38,052 nt of DNA from NCBI GenBank assembly GCA_003598975.1, contig QZIJ01000098.1, forward strand, positions 1-38,052. The letters run 5' to 3'. The stretch comes from Anaerolineaceae bacterium (GTDB taxonomy: Bacteria > Chloroflexota > Anaerolineae > Anaerolineales > Villigracilaceae). Below the pieces are notes generated by a model. That model had not been told where the DNA came from. It ran no database searches and saw only the letters and a list, made by a program, of their open reading frames with translations. Positions 10,050-17,971 of the stretch are shown in pieces. Both the position numbers and the translations under genes were made by a program. The stretch's first letter is position 1, and each line of letters starts with the position of its first letter.

Positions 10050-10772
10050 ATGAACAATAACCTAATCGAAATTACGGGTATGACAAAAGTGTACGGCGAG
10101 GACGAGGCGGCGGTCTACGCGCTGGCGGGGGTGGATGTGCAAGTGGTGCGCGGCGAGTTCGTCGCCATCATGGGACCTTCGGGTTCGGGCAAGTCCACGC
10201 TGATGAATATCGTCGGCTGTCTCGACCACCCCACCGAAGGCGCGTACATGCTCGATGGCCGCGATGTGAGCCAGATGAGCAAGAACGAACTGGCAGACGT
10301 GCGCAACGAAAAACTCGGATTTATTTTCCAATCCTTCAACCTGCTCCCGCGTTTGAGCGCGCTCTCGAATGTGATGCTGCCCATGCTTTACACCGCGGAC
10401 GATGTCAGCGACGAGGATGCCGAAGCCCGCGCGGTCGCGTCCCTCACCTCGGTCGGACTCGAGAACCGCCTGCATCATCGTCCCAATCAACTCTCTGGCG
10501 GACAGCAACAACGCGTCGCCATCGCGCGCGCCCTTGTCAACAAGCCGCCGCTTATTTTGGCGGACGAACCGACGGGCAACCTCGACTCGAAATCCAGCGT
10601 GGAGATCATGGATATTTTGCACAACCTCCACAAGGGCGGCGCGACCATCGTCATGGTCACGCACGAAGCGGACATTGCCGCGCACGCTCAGCGCGTCATC
10701 TGCGTCAAGGACGGGAAGATTCTCTCCGATGGCAGCGATGGCAAAAACCATTGTGCGGGATTGCATCAATAG
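10050..10772 (+). CDS. ABC transporter ATP-binding protein, MacB/LolD type
   Basis: ATPase subunit of the export system, 240 residues. Walker A GPSGSGKS (42-49), Q-loop [12 protein letters not shown], signature [15 protein letters not shown], Walker [14 protein letters not shown] and switch histidine MVTHEAD are all intact. The sequence matches the MacB/LolD/FtsE-like group that works with FtsX-fold permeases. The ribosome site GAGGTGAT (10039-10046) is nearly ideal; ATG at 10050 or the adjacent GTG at 10047 could start it. The junction before it contains repeated CAGTGATCA words. The permease begins 10 bp after its stop. Confidence 0.93.
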   Translation: MNNNLIEITGMTKVYGEDEAAVYALAGVDVQVVRGEFVAIMGPSGSGKSTLMNIVGCLDHPTEGAYMLDGRDVSQMSKNELADVRNEKLGFIFQSFNLLPRLSALSNVMLPMLYTADDVSDEDAEARAVASLTSVGLENRLHHRPNQLSGGQQQRVAIARALVNKPPLILADEPTGNLDSKSSVEIMDILHNLHKGGATIVMVTHEADIAAHAQRVICVKDGKILSDGSDGKNHCAGLHQ

Positions 10773-10781
10773 AGGCATTTC

Positions 10782-11993
10782 ATGAAACTTAGAAAAATTT
10801 TCCGCTCGGCCTGGGAAGGCCTGATGCTCAACAAAATCCGATCCTTTCTCACCACGCTTGGTGTCATCATCGGGGTGGCTTCGGTCATCGTCATGCTGGC
10901 GGTCAGCGCGGGCGCCGAAGCCGCCATCGCCGACCAGATCAACGCCCTCGGCGCGAACCTGATCATCGTCTCGCCCATGCGCGGCGTCCCTGGCGCATCG
11001 CGCACCCTGCTGCTCGAAGACGCGTACGCGATTGAAGAGCAGGTCGTTGGCATCACAGGCGTCTCTGCCGAACAATCCCCCGCGCCGCAAAACATCCGCG
11101 CGGGTGGCGTGGACCTGGAAGCGATTGCCCTCATCGGCACCACTGCCGATTTTCCCGACGTGCGCGATTACGCCGTCGCCGAAGGCCGCTACTTCACCGC
11201 AGACGAGGACGACCGCAAAGCCAAACTTGTCGTACTCGGCGCGGGCATCGCCACTGACCTGTTCGGCGCGGAAAGCGCCCTCGGCCAGACCATCACCGTC
11301 GGCACGACCAAACTCACCGTCATCGGCGTGATGGAATCAAAGGGCATCGTTTCCGACGTGGATTACGACGGGCGCATCTACCTGCCTCTCAATCTCGTTC
11401 TCCAAAAATATATGCCCGTCTCCACGATGCGCGCCGACGCCGTCCGCACCATTTATCTCAAGGCCGAAAGCCAGGAACAGATCCCCAGCATTATCGCGCA
11501 GACCACCGCCCTGCTGGCGGAACGTCACGACGTGGACGCGGCCAAGCCCGACTTCACCGTGCAGACTCAGCAGGACATCATCGCCACGCAGGAGGCCACC
11601 ACCGCCGCGTTTCGCGACCTGCTGGCCTGGGTAGCGGGCGTCTCGCTCCTCGTCGGCGGCATCGGCATCATGAACATCATGCTGGTCTCTGTCACTGAAC
11701 GCACGCGCGAGATCGGCCTGCGCCAGGCGCTGGGTGCGCGTCAATCCAATGTTCTCATGCAATTCCTGATCGAAGCCATCATCCTCAGCCTGGTTGGTGG
11801 GTTGGTCGGCGTATTTATCGGCGTCGGAGGTTCGTACCTGTTCGGCTCGCTCGGCACCATGCGCACGGAAATCGTCCCGCTCTCCATCCCGATTGCTTTT
11901 GGCGCGGCGGCGGTGATCGGCATCTTCTTTGGCTACTATCCCGCCACCCAAGCCGCGAAACTTGACCCCATCGAAGCCCTCCGTCGCGAATAA
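10782..11993 (+). CDS. MacB-type ABC transporter permease (FtsX fold)
   Basis: Permease of the same exporter, 403 residues. Order: N-terminal helix (SFLTTLGVIIGVASVIVMLAV), an extracellular MacB periplasmic core-like domain (about 45-280), then three C-terminal helices including SLLVGGIGIMNIMLVSVTERTREIGLRQALG, the FtsX-domain signature. It ends with PATQAAKLDPIEALRRE, typical of MacB permeases. MacB systems use mechanotransmission to move proteins, peptides or drugs. Without an outer-membrane channel gene here, the substrate is unknown. It lies between the ATPase and two lipoprotein genes. Confidence 0.93.
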   Translation: MKLRKIFRSAWEGLMLNKIRSFLTTLGVIIGVASVIVMLAVSAGAEAAIADQINALGANLIIVSPMRGVPGASRTLLLEDAYAIEEQVVGITGVSAEQSPAPQNIRAGGVDLEAIALIGTTADFPDVRDYAVAEGRYFTADEDDRKAKLVVLGAGIATDLFGAESALGQTITVGTTKLTVIGVMESKGIVSDVDYDGRIYLPLNLVLQKYMPVSTMRADAVRTIYLKAESQEQIPSIIAQTTALLAERHDVDAAKPDFTVQTQQDIIATQEATTAAFRDLLAWVAGVSLLVGGIGIMNIMLVSVTERTREIGLRQALGARQSNVLMQFLIEAIILSLVGGLVGVFIGVGGSYLFGSLGTMRTEIVPLSIPIAFGAAAVIGIFFGYYPATQAAKLDPIEALRRE

Positions 11994-12030
11994 CCCGACT
12001 TTCAATTTCCAACCCGAAAGGACTTTTCCA

Positions 12031-12609
12031 ATGAAACGCATTTCCCTCATCTTGATCGTTCTCCTCTCCCTCTTCCTCGCTTCCTGCTCAGGGACAGCGG
12101 ACTCTGTTTCGACAACCACCAACTCTGACGCGTATGTCAGCCCGAGCCTGGATGTCAGTTACGAAAACGCACTCTCTGCCCGCCTGCAACTGACGCTCGG
12201 TTCGCTCAAACTGGCCGAAACGAATACGCCCATCACGCCTGACCAGGCAAAGGTTATGCTCCCGCTCTGGCAGGCGCTCCTCAACATGACGCGCACAGGC
12301 AACAGCGCCCAGGCTGAAGTCAACGCGTTGCTCGGTCAAATCGAAGCCGCGTTCACCCCTGAACAACTGACGGCCATCCGCGATATGAAACTCGTCTCCG
12401 ATGACATCCAGACTTGGGCGGCGGCCAACAACGTTACAGTCGGCAGCGGCGGCGGACAGGGGAATGGTCAAGGCGGCGGTGGGATGTCTCCCGAAGCGCG
12501 CGCCACCAAACAAGCCGCGGAAGGTGTCACAAGTGGAAGCAGCGGCAACGGCGTCTCGACCGTCATGCTCAACTCCCTCATCACGTACTTGCAGGGATTG
12601 GCTCAATAA
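12031..12609 (+). CDS. Putative lipoprotein (copy 1) of the export operon
   Basis: A 192-residue protein with a lipoprotein signal: MKR, a hydrophobic stretch, and the lipobox LASC with cysteine 19 as the predicted lipid anchor. The mature part has ITPDQAKVMLPLWQALL and FTPEQLTAIRDMKL blocks, then a Gly/Gln/Ser-rich low-complexity tail. It is paralogous to the next gene, sharing the TPxQA...LPLWQ...LTPEQLxAI pattern. AAAGGA lies 9 nt before the ATG at 12031; the longer frame from 11929 overlaps the permease. Function is not recognised. As an operon member it may be a surface accessory or sensor of the exporter (inference). Confidence 0.75.
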   Translation: MKRISLILIVLLSLFLASCSGTADSVSTTTNSDAYVSPSLDVSYENALSARLQLTLGSLKLAETNTPITPDQAKVMLPLWQALLNMTRTGNSAQAEVNALLGQIEAAFTPEQLTAIRDMKLVSDDIQTWAAANNVTVGSGGGQGNGQGGGGMSPEARATKQAAEGVTSGSSGNGVSTVMLNSLITYLQGLAQ

Positions 12610-12664
12610 TTTGTCTCAAAGCCGTAGAGCGAGATACTATTTCGCTCTACCAAAGGAAATCACA

Positions 12665-13255
12665 ATGAAAGCTCTCCGCACGTTCACCCTCATCGTTCTC
12701 GCGGCCGCCCTGCTCATTGCATGTGCCCCAGCCGCAGAAACCACCCCCGTCGCGCCGACCTCCATCGCGGGCGAATACCTCTCCACCGAATACGCCGACG
12801 CGGCAAGCCTCCGCAACCAACTGGCCTTTGGAATCATGCAACTGGACGGCACGCCCAACGCGGTCACTGCCGAACAAGCGCAGACCCTCATCCCGCTCTG
12901 GCAGGGAATCATCGCCCTCAGCGGCGACGAGACCACCGCCAGCGAAGAACTGACCGCCGTGCAGGACCAGATCGTCGCCGCGTTGACTCCCGATCAATTG
13001 CAAGCCATCGCCGCCATGCAATTGACCAACGCCGACCTCAGCGCCTTCTACGCGGAATACGGCATCACTGTTCCCACGCCCATCCCAGGCGTGACGAAAG
13101 TCCCAGGCTCGGGAAGCGGTAAGACCGAAGAAGAGAAAGCCGCCGCTCAAGCCACTGCCGCGGCCTCAGGTCAAACCACGGGCACGGGACAGGCCGCCAA
13201 AACCTTTCTGTTCGAGAAAACCATCGAGTATTTGACAGGTGTTGCAGGACAGTAG
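12665..13255 (+). CDS. Putative lipoprotein (copy 2) of the export operon
   Basis: A 196-residue paralogue of the preceding gene. Signal MKALRTFTLIVLAAALLIAC with lipobox LIAC puts the lipid-anchored cysteine at 20. The mature part repeats the pattern VTAEQAQTLIPLWQGII and LTPDQLQAIAAMQL, then a Thr/Pro and Gly/Ser-rich segment and a C-terminal amphipathic helix (FLFEKTIEYLTGVAG). AAAGGAAAT precedes the ATG at 12665. The pairing of two lipoproteins with two fusion proteins in one operon is notable. It is the last gene before a strong terminator. Function is unknown. Confidence 0.75.
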   Translation: MKALRTFTLIVLAAALLIACAPAAETTPVAPTSIAGEYLSTEYADAASLRNQLAFGIMQLDGTPNAVTAEQAQTLIPLWQGIIALSGDETTASEELTAVQDQIVAALTPDQLQAIAAMQLTNADLSAFYAEYGITVPTPIPGVTKVPGSGSGKTEEEKAAAQATAAASGQTTGTGQAAKTFLFEKTIEYLTGVAGQ

Positions 13256-13276
13256 GAGTTCGAATTAGATAAAGTA

Positions 13277-13307
13277 GAAACGGCTCCCGAAAATCGGGAG
13301 CCGTTTC
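13277..13307 (+). terminator. Strong terminator-like hairpin ending the export operon
   Basis: A 14-bp perfect stem, GAAACGGCTCCCGA (13277-13290) / TCGGGAGCCGTTTC (13294-13307), around AAA. The T-rich tail is short (TTTCTGTT). It also marks the edge between backbone and the cassette array. Confidence 0.85.
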
Positions 13308-13312
13308 TGTTG

Positions 13313-13372
13313 AGAGCAGAAAAAACTTGAAGCCACTTTTCCTGGGCGCAGGTCAATTTTCAATTCGCAGAC
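13313..13372 (-). repeat. Degenerate attC remnant at the array's distal end
   Basis: GAGCAGAAAAAACTTGAAGC (starting 13313) closely matches the GAGCAGGAAAAACTCGAAGC segment of the site at 17972-18126. GTCAATTTTCA (13352-13362) matches the core of the site at 16342-16507. Terminal boxes are lost, so this looks like a truncated site abutting the next one. Confidence 0.5.
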
Positions 13373-13576
13373 GCCTTACCCTCACGAAGCACCCTTCAGG
13401 GTACCTGCGCTGGGGGCTGCGGACGGCGAAGCCGTCCAGCCAGAAAAATGATAAGGCGTAGAAAACTGCTTGGGATGTGCGCAGATCGGGCGAGTGAGCC
13501 TCAGGCGAACATCGCCCAGAGCAAGTGCATTGGCGCTTGCCATCCCCAGCGTCGGGGGGTGCACGTTTTGTTGGGC
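13373..13576 (-). repeat. attC-like site A (206-bp family)
   Basis: In gene direction it starts with GCCCAAC (13576-13570), 5 bp after the hydrolase stop. The other end is degenerate (GTAAGGC instead of GTTGGGC). The interior is nearly the same as sites B and C. Confidence 0.7.
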
Positions 13577-13581
13577 AGATT

Positions 13582-14550
13582 TTACTTGGAAATGCTCAAT
13601 TCGTCTGACCATATCCACAAATCTTGAATTGCTTCCATTACAACATCTGGCTTGCTAAACCACAGGTAATGATTGGCTCCTTCTACGATAACCACTCTTG
13701 ACATCGGTAAATCTTGTTCTAACCGAGTGGCTTGTTCAAAAGCATGAGTATCCTGATCTCCGTCTACAATGATGACAGGCACTTTCACTTTATCCAAACC
13801 ACTTACTAGGGTTGCTAACGATGCTGGAATAATAAGCGTTTCTTTGGCTGATGCAATTACATGGCTGGGGCGTAACCCCAATTCAATAGTGGAATCATAG
13901 AATGTTTCGGGCACGGTATCCAGCGGAGCAAAATAATCTTTATTTTGTTCAATAATTGCTGGCGCTATCCAATGCCGCCCGACAGGTACATATATCGTAT
14001 GAACGATAAAATCCCCAAGAATTGGCGTTCTTGCGATCACATTGAAAAAATCCGTCTGTCTTTCGCGCGGATAAGGTGATGAACCTAGCAATACTATACC
14101 TGTCAGTTCGCTTGAATATTCTTGGGCATATGCTAAGGCTATAACTCCGCCCCAAGATTGACCTACGATTATCGGTTTTTCAACTTCTAATTCTTTGAGG
14201 GCTGCATGAATCAGTCGTGCCTGAACATCTGGCGTTAATTCTTCATGTGTGGGCTTTTCGCTATATCCCAATCCAGGGCGGTCAATGATAATTACTCGAT
14301 ATTTGCTCACAACCAATTCGTAAAGCGGGGAAAGTGAGAAATCCTGTACTTTTCCGCTTCCCCCTGAAATCAAAACAACAGGTTGCCCTGTTCCCGCTTC
14401 AACATAATGTAGATGAACATTCTCCGCTGTTACAAAGTTTGAGGGTGGATATTTTTCCTCTGCTCTTTGGACAAGTATGTCTGTGTAGATTTTTCCACTA
14501 ACAAAGATAATCGTTATGGTCGCCAACAATATCCAGATAGACTTTTTCAT
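13582..14550 (-). CDS. Alpha/beta hydrolase, membrane-anchored (cassette 1)
   Basis: A 322-residue alpha/beta-fold hydrolase. An N-terminal hydrophobic segment (IWILLATITIIFVSG) should anchor or export it. The nucleophile elbow is GQSWG with Ser132. The acid is probably in VDGDQD (Asp263/265), and the base is His294 in GANHYLW. The oxyanion-region motif that is often HGxG reads SGGSG. The family covers esterases, lipases, peptidases and dehalogenases, so substrate cannot be set. The ribosome site AGGGAAG precedes the ATG. Only about 30 bp separates the start from the R' box of site B, and the stop is 5 bp from site A, as expected for a cassette gene. Confidence 0.88.
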   Translation of the reverse strand: MKKSIWILLATITIIFVSGKIYTDILVQRAEEKYPPSNFVTAENVHLHYVEAGTGQPVVLISGGSGKVQDFSLSPLYELVVSKYRVIIIDRPGLGYSEKPTHEELTPDVQARLIHAALKELEVEKPIIVGQSWGGVIALAYAQEYSSELTGIVLLGSSPYPRERQTDFFNVIARTPILGDFIVHTIYVPVGRHWIAPAIIEQNKDYFAPLDTVPETFYDSTIELGLRPSHVIASAKETLIIPASLATLVSGLDKVKVPVIIVDGDQDTHAFEQATRLEQDLPMSRVVIVEGANHYLWFSKPDVVMEAIQDLWIWSDELSISK

Positions 14551-14579
14551 GCTTCCCTACTTATCGTTTGAAATTATCT

Positions 14580-14785
14580 GCCCAACGGTTTGCGTTCGCG
14601 AAGCACCCTTTAGGGTACCTGCGCTGGGGCAGGGACGGCGAAGCCGTCCAACTGGAAAAATGCTGAGGCGTAGAAAACTGCTTGAGATGTGCGCAGATCG
14701 GGCGAGTGAGCCTCAGGCGAACATCGCCCAGAGCAAGCGCATTGGCGCTTGCCATCCCCAGCGTCGGGTGCACGCTGTGTTGGGC
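14580..14785 (-). repeat. attC-like site B (206 bp)
   Basis: Ends are GCCCAAC (14580-14586) and GTTGGGC (14779-14785), a perfect 7-bp inverted pair. Inside are GGACGGC/GCCGTCC, ACCCT/AGGGT, GGGCGA/TCGCCC and CAAGCGC/GCGCTTG hairpins. By hand comparison it differs from site C at about ten of 206 positions. Confidence 0.75.
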
Positions 14786-14839
14786 GTTTTTGAGCCTACC
14801 AAAACGATAACTGGACGAAACCATGCCAATATTCAAAGC

Positions 14840-15394
14840 CTACGTGTCCATTTTCTTCAGTATTTCTAGCAATTTCGTTGTTGTATTCCAGTTGCGGACG
14901 GTCATGGACTTATAGAATGGTGTTTCCATAATTTTATTAAGACGACTTTTGGTGCGTTGGGAACTGAGACGTTGTGAGTAGATTACGCCATTACCTGCCC
15001 AGACTTGGTCGACTCCCTCTCGAGGGCTGAATGCAGGCATAGCCTGAGCCGAATCAATGCCCATCAGAAAGATTGCATCGCTATGATACTTCTCGGGCTG
15101 CTCACCGAAGCCTTTTGGTTTGTTATCAATGATGGCTTGGAATTGCTTGTAAGTCAACACCAAAACTTTGACAAAACCATCATTAAGTTTGAAGTTTTCA
15201 GGTAAAACCCCTTCAATCTGGGCTTTTACATCGTTGGCGCGTTTGTTGGATTTTAAGATTACATTACCACTGGCAATATACGTCGAAACATTGGAAAATC
15301 CTTGTTCTTCCAGGCATTTTCTCAAACCTGCCATTGGTACTGTATTTTTGCCACCAACATTGATGCCGCGTAAAAGGATTACATAGGTATTCAT
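14840..15394 (-). CDS. DUF1697 family protein (cassette 2)
   Basis: A 184-residue protein with the family opening TYVILLRGINVGGKN, the block STYIASGNVIL, and the late segment SQRTKSRLNKIMETPFYKSMTVRNWNTTTKLLEI. These identify DUF1697, a small cytoplasmic family with no firm biochemical role that is common in variable genome regions. Length is typical. AAGGAAC lies just before the ATG. The start is 54 bp from site C's R' box, and the stop is about 55 bp from site B, the longest 3' gap in the array. Composition is AT-rich against the backbone. Confidence 0.88.
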   Translation of the reverse strand: MNTYVILLRGINVGGKNTVPMAGLRKCLEEQGFSNVSTYIASGNVILKSNKRANDVKAQIEGVLPENFKLNDGFVKVLVLTYKQFQAIIDNKPKGFGEQPEKYHSDAIFLMGIDSAQAMPAFSPREGVDQVWAGNGVIYSQRLSSQRTKSRLNKIMETPFYKSMTVRNWNTTTKLLEILKKMDT

Positions 15395-15447
15395 TGTTCC
15401 TTGATTCCTTACGTTTTCTTTCTAAGTAGAATGTGCTGAACTCAAAC

Positions 15448-15653
15448 GCCCAACGGTTTGCGTTCGCGAAGCACCCTTTAGGGTACCTGCGCTGGGGCGG
15501 GGACGGCGAAGCCGTCCAGCCAGAAAAAGGCTCAGGCGTAGAAAACTGCTTGGGATGTGCGCAGATCGGGCGAGTGAGCCTCAGGCGAACATCGCCCAGA
15601 GCAAGCGCATTGGCGCTTGCCATCCCACACGTCGGGTGCACGCTGTGTTGGGC
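15448..15653 (-). repeat. attC-like site C (206 bp)
   Basis: Perfect terminal inverted boxes GCCCAAC (15448-15454) and GTTGGGC (15647-15653). In gene direction it begins 4 bp after the methyltransferase stop. A second inner pairing GCGT/ACGC separated by unequal spacers recalls the L boxes and unpaired spacer of attC hairpins. Confidence 0.75.
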
Positions 15654-15657
15654 GCTT

Positions 15658-16281
15658 TTATTGAACGGAGAATACGAGACAATAACTGTGGTCATAGCCA
15701 AATCCGTATTTATCCCAACACACAATAACTTCGCCATCAAAGCGCAATACCTGTGAAATTTCTTTTCCAATATCCCAAGCCAAAGTCGTCACTTGATTTT
15801 CTACTTTGAGATTGGCGACTTCCAATATGACCTTTCCTGTTGGTTTCATATGGGTCCGAAGCTGTTGATAAACGTTTCGAATATCCTGCAAATAAGCATT
15901 GTAGCCTTCGCCCGTGATCTTATAGCCTGCGAACGGATACTGGGGATGATTTTCTTTCGTCATGTAAGGCGGGGATGTAATCGAAAAATCAATTTCTGGA
16001 AGGCTCATATTGGCCAGTAACCGCGAGTCTCCCTGGATGATATTTTCTGGATTGGACAGTTTGCTTCTCGCAAAGTTAACCCTGTCTTGATCCCTCTCTA
16101 CTCCAAATGGAACACGTCCCATGCGCTCAGCCGTAAAAAGTGTTGTGCCATAACCTGCAAAAGGATCAAAAACGACATCCCCTTTTTGAGTATATTGTTC
16201 GAGAAAATGTTCGACCAGACTTTCCGGGTAGCGAACATCATCATCTTGAAAGACGTCTGGGAGAGGATATTGATGTGACAT
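15658..16281 (-). CDS. DNA methyltransferase, SPPY type (cassette 3)
   Basis: SAM-dependent DNA methylase of about 207 residues from the ATG at 16281. The SAM motif FDPFAGYGTT comes first (about 38-47) and the catalytic motif TSPPY second (about 102-106), followed by a C-terminal sheet (ILEVANLKVENQ, YCLVFSV). SPPY is more typical of N4-cytosine than of N6-adenine enzymes, but the target is unknown. The frame is open to 16347. A GTG near 16311 has AAAGGA about 10 nt upstream and may be the true start, since the ATG has no ribosome site. There is no partner restriction enzyme or specificity subunit; adjacent cassettes are unrelated. Confidence 0.85.
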   Translation of the reverse strand: MSHQYPLPDVFQDDDVRYPESLVEHFLEQYTQKGDVVFDPFAGYGTTLFTAERMGRVPFGVERDQDRVNFARSKLSNPENIIQGDSRLLANMSLPEIDFSITSPPYMTKENHPQYPFAGYKITGEGYNAYLQDIRNVYQQLRTHMKPTGKVILEVANLKVENQVTTLAWDIGKEISQVLRFDGEVIVCWDKYGFGYDHSYCLVFSVQ

Positions 16282-16341
16282 GGTGAGATGGATGTATGTT
16301 TTCACTGACACTAATATTCGTTCCTTTTGATTTGACTCAGC

Positions 16342-16507
16342 GCCCAACGGTTTGCGTTACCCGCGCTGGGGCGGGCGCGGACTCTGCTTGGGAGCAGGAA
16401 AAGCCCGAAGCGAAGAAAAAATCGTTCCTGTCAGAGCCTTTTTCGTTTTGGGATCAATTTTCAGATTGCGAGCCCCAAACCCTTGACACTGCTGTTTATC
16501 GGTAGGC
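16342..16507 (-). repeat. attC-like site D (166 bp)
   Basis: The GCCCAAC box (16342-16348) plus GGTTTGCGTT is shared with sites B and C. The interior instead resembles site E (GGACTCTGCTTGGGAGCAGG). The other end, GGTAGGC, is a one-mismatch version of GTTAGGC, 6 bp from the stop of the next gene. Confidence 0.65.
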
Positions 16508-16513
16508 GCTTTT

Positions 16514-17272
16514 TCACGGAATCTCTGAGTGATATACAAGAACGTTCTTTATGCTTTTCGAGCTAGAAATACTTGTTCTAACTACAAGCTGGAAAAAATC
16601 GGGTCCACACGTTCGCTTTACCATGTTAATGTTGTTAGTGGACAGTATATAATCTATGGCACCATATGTGCCTCTGCCGTAGCATCCAGCAAAAATGAGA
16701 AGAATATTTTTGGGATTGTGAGGTGATTTCATTCGTACGATATAAGCGACATCTTCTACAAGACTCCCGTTTTCGTCATGGCGAGGAGAGAAAAAATCAG
16801 CACCATCATCTGAACCAATAGCTCTTTTTGCATCACCCTTATATGGAGTACCCAGAAAACGAAGTGGGTAGAACCCATGTCCTTCTACATTTCTGGTGAT
16901 GGAATTGGAGACTGGTCCACCTATGGAAATTACTGGATAATCCCAATTAATCAAAGAGTCATTTGTAGTAACGATAATTTCTTTGTAGTAATTTTCTAAA
17001 AACCCCTTCAATTTGATGACACTTTGAGCATCTTCTAGATGAACAAGCGGCTCAAATTCTCCCTCAGCTGTAAGTAATCCCCCCCGTTCTCCTAAAAAAA
17101 GGAAAATCTTACCTTGTATTATTGGCTTAGCTTTTTGAGGATACCAAAACCACTGTCCTGCATAAATGTGGATTTTTAATTTCAAAAAATCCCAAGATTT
17201 TCCGATTACGAAGCCTATAAATGCAACAAGTAGACCAGATAAGCTATCCATAATTAGTTTTGATATGTTCAT
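16514..17272 (-). CDS. Unknown protein with N-terminal membrane anchor (cassette 4, distal gene)
   Basis: A 252-residue protein I do not recognise with confidence. One hydrophobic helix near the N-terminus (SGLLVAFIGFVIG) precedes a soluble domain. Notable motifs are YPVISIGGPVSNSITRNVEG (about 112-131) and MKSPHNPKNILLIFAGCYGRGT (about 182-203). The GGPxxN plus PxNP...AGxxGxGT pattern suggests a nucleotide- or sugar-binding alpha/beta fold, but that is a guess. AGGAGA lies 9 nt before the ATG. It follows the NUDIX gene with a 52-bp gap and no attC between them, so the two probably travel as one cassette. Base composition is strongly AT-rich. Confidence 0.7.
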   Translation of the reverse strand: MNISKLIMDSLSGLLVAFIGFVIGKSWDFLKLKIHIYAGQWFWYPQKAKPIIQGKIFLFLGERGGLLTAEGEFEPLVHLEDAQSVIKLKGFLENYYKEIIVTTNDSLINWDYPVISIGGPVSNSITRNVEGHGFYPLRFLGTPYKGDAKRAIGSDDGADFFSPRHDENGSLVEDVAYIVRMKSPHNPKNILLIFAGCYGRGTYGAIDYILSTNNINMVKRTCGPDFFQLVVRTSISSSKSIKNVLVYHSEIP

Positions 17273-17324
17273 AGAGTTAATCTCCTAAAACGACGGGGTT
17301 ATAGTTGATATAAAAACCTTGCAC

Positions 17325-17924
17325 CTATTTATTTAAGAATCTCATAGCCGCTGAGGCGTGTTCAAAATGATCTTTGTGCCAAGCTGAAATTTTATCTATA
17401 AAAAAGAAGCCTACTTCATTAGTCTCCCTTGAATTTTTTATCGATCCTCCATCAATTCCACAATGAAAGAGGATGAAGTAAGATGTATGCGGTCTTTCAT
17501 ATTCGCCAGGAAGGCAGGAAATAATATTGATAATTTCCTTTACAGAAATATGATAGCCTGTTTCTTCAAGAACCTCACGCCGAATCGATTCTTCTGGTCT
17601 TTCACATAATTGCGCCCAACCGCCAGGGAGTCCGTATAAGCCGTCATCAGATCTCCTCACAAGAAGAAGCTTCCCTACATCAGAAAATATTGCTGCTACT
17701 ACACCGATCTTTGGTGTAACAACACCAAGATCTTTTTTAAACATATTTACGATTTTTTTAGAAGGAATTCCGAAAATTTCACCATATTTTGATGATGCAA
17801 TAAATAGCAATTCCTCATATCTTTCATAGTCATACGGATTGTTACTGTATGCAAGACCTTCTTGAGCAATTCCTCTAATTTTCTCAAGAAGATATAAAGA
17901 CCTACTAAAAGAATCGTCTCCCAT
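17325..17924 (-). CDS. NUDIX hydrolase with Nudix_N domain (cassette 4, proximal gene)
   Basis: A 199-residue NUDIX hydrolase, which cleaves nucleoside diphosphates linked to another moiety. The Nudix box GX5EX7REUXEEXGU is complete: G102, E108, then REVLEETGY (116-124). The first 65 residues (EKIRGIAQEGLAYSNNPYDY, YEELLFIAS) match the small N-terminal domain found in a subgroup of Nudix enzymes (Nudix_N, PF12535). GAAGGTGA precedes the ATG, and the start is 48 bp from site E. Its co-cassette neighbour is the GGPxxN membrane-anchored protein, hinting at a joint role in nucleotide metabolism (inference only). Confidence 0.9.
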   Translation of the reverse strand: MGDDSFSRSLYLLEKIRGIAQEGLAYSNNPYDYERYEELLFIASSKYGEIFGIPSKKIVNMFKKDLGVVTPKIGVVAAIFSDVGKLLLVRRSDDGLYGLPGGWAQLCERPEESIRREVLEETGYHISVKEIINIISCLPGEYERPHTSYFILFHCGIDGGSIKNSRETNEVGFFFIDKISAWHKDHFEHASAAMRFLNK

Positions 17925-17971
17925 AAATTCACCTTCATATAGTAATCCGAGAGTTAGTGTTTATGGCAAGC

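Noticed and set aside
13373-15653. CRISPR array
   Set aside because: Repeats are about 206 bp, spaced by whole genes, and unequal in spacing; no cas genes.
13382-15770. Similar predicted peptides from the three 206-bp repeats (LGMASANALALGDVRLRLTRP)
   Set aside because: They are translations of attC-like DNA. Similarity follows from repeat identity, the flanks differ, and they run into unrelated sequence. A conserved micro-protein is not supported.
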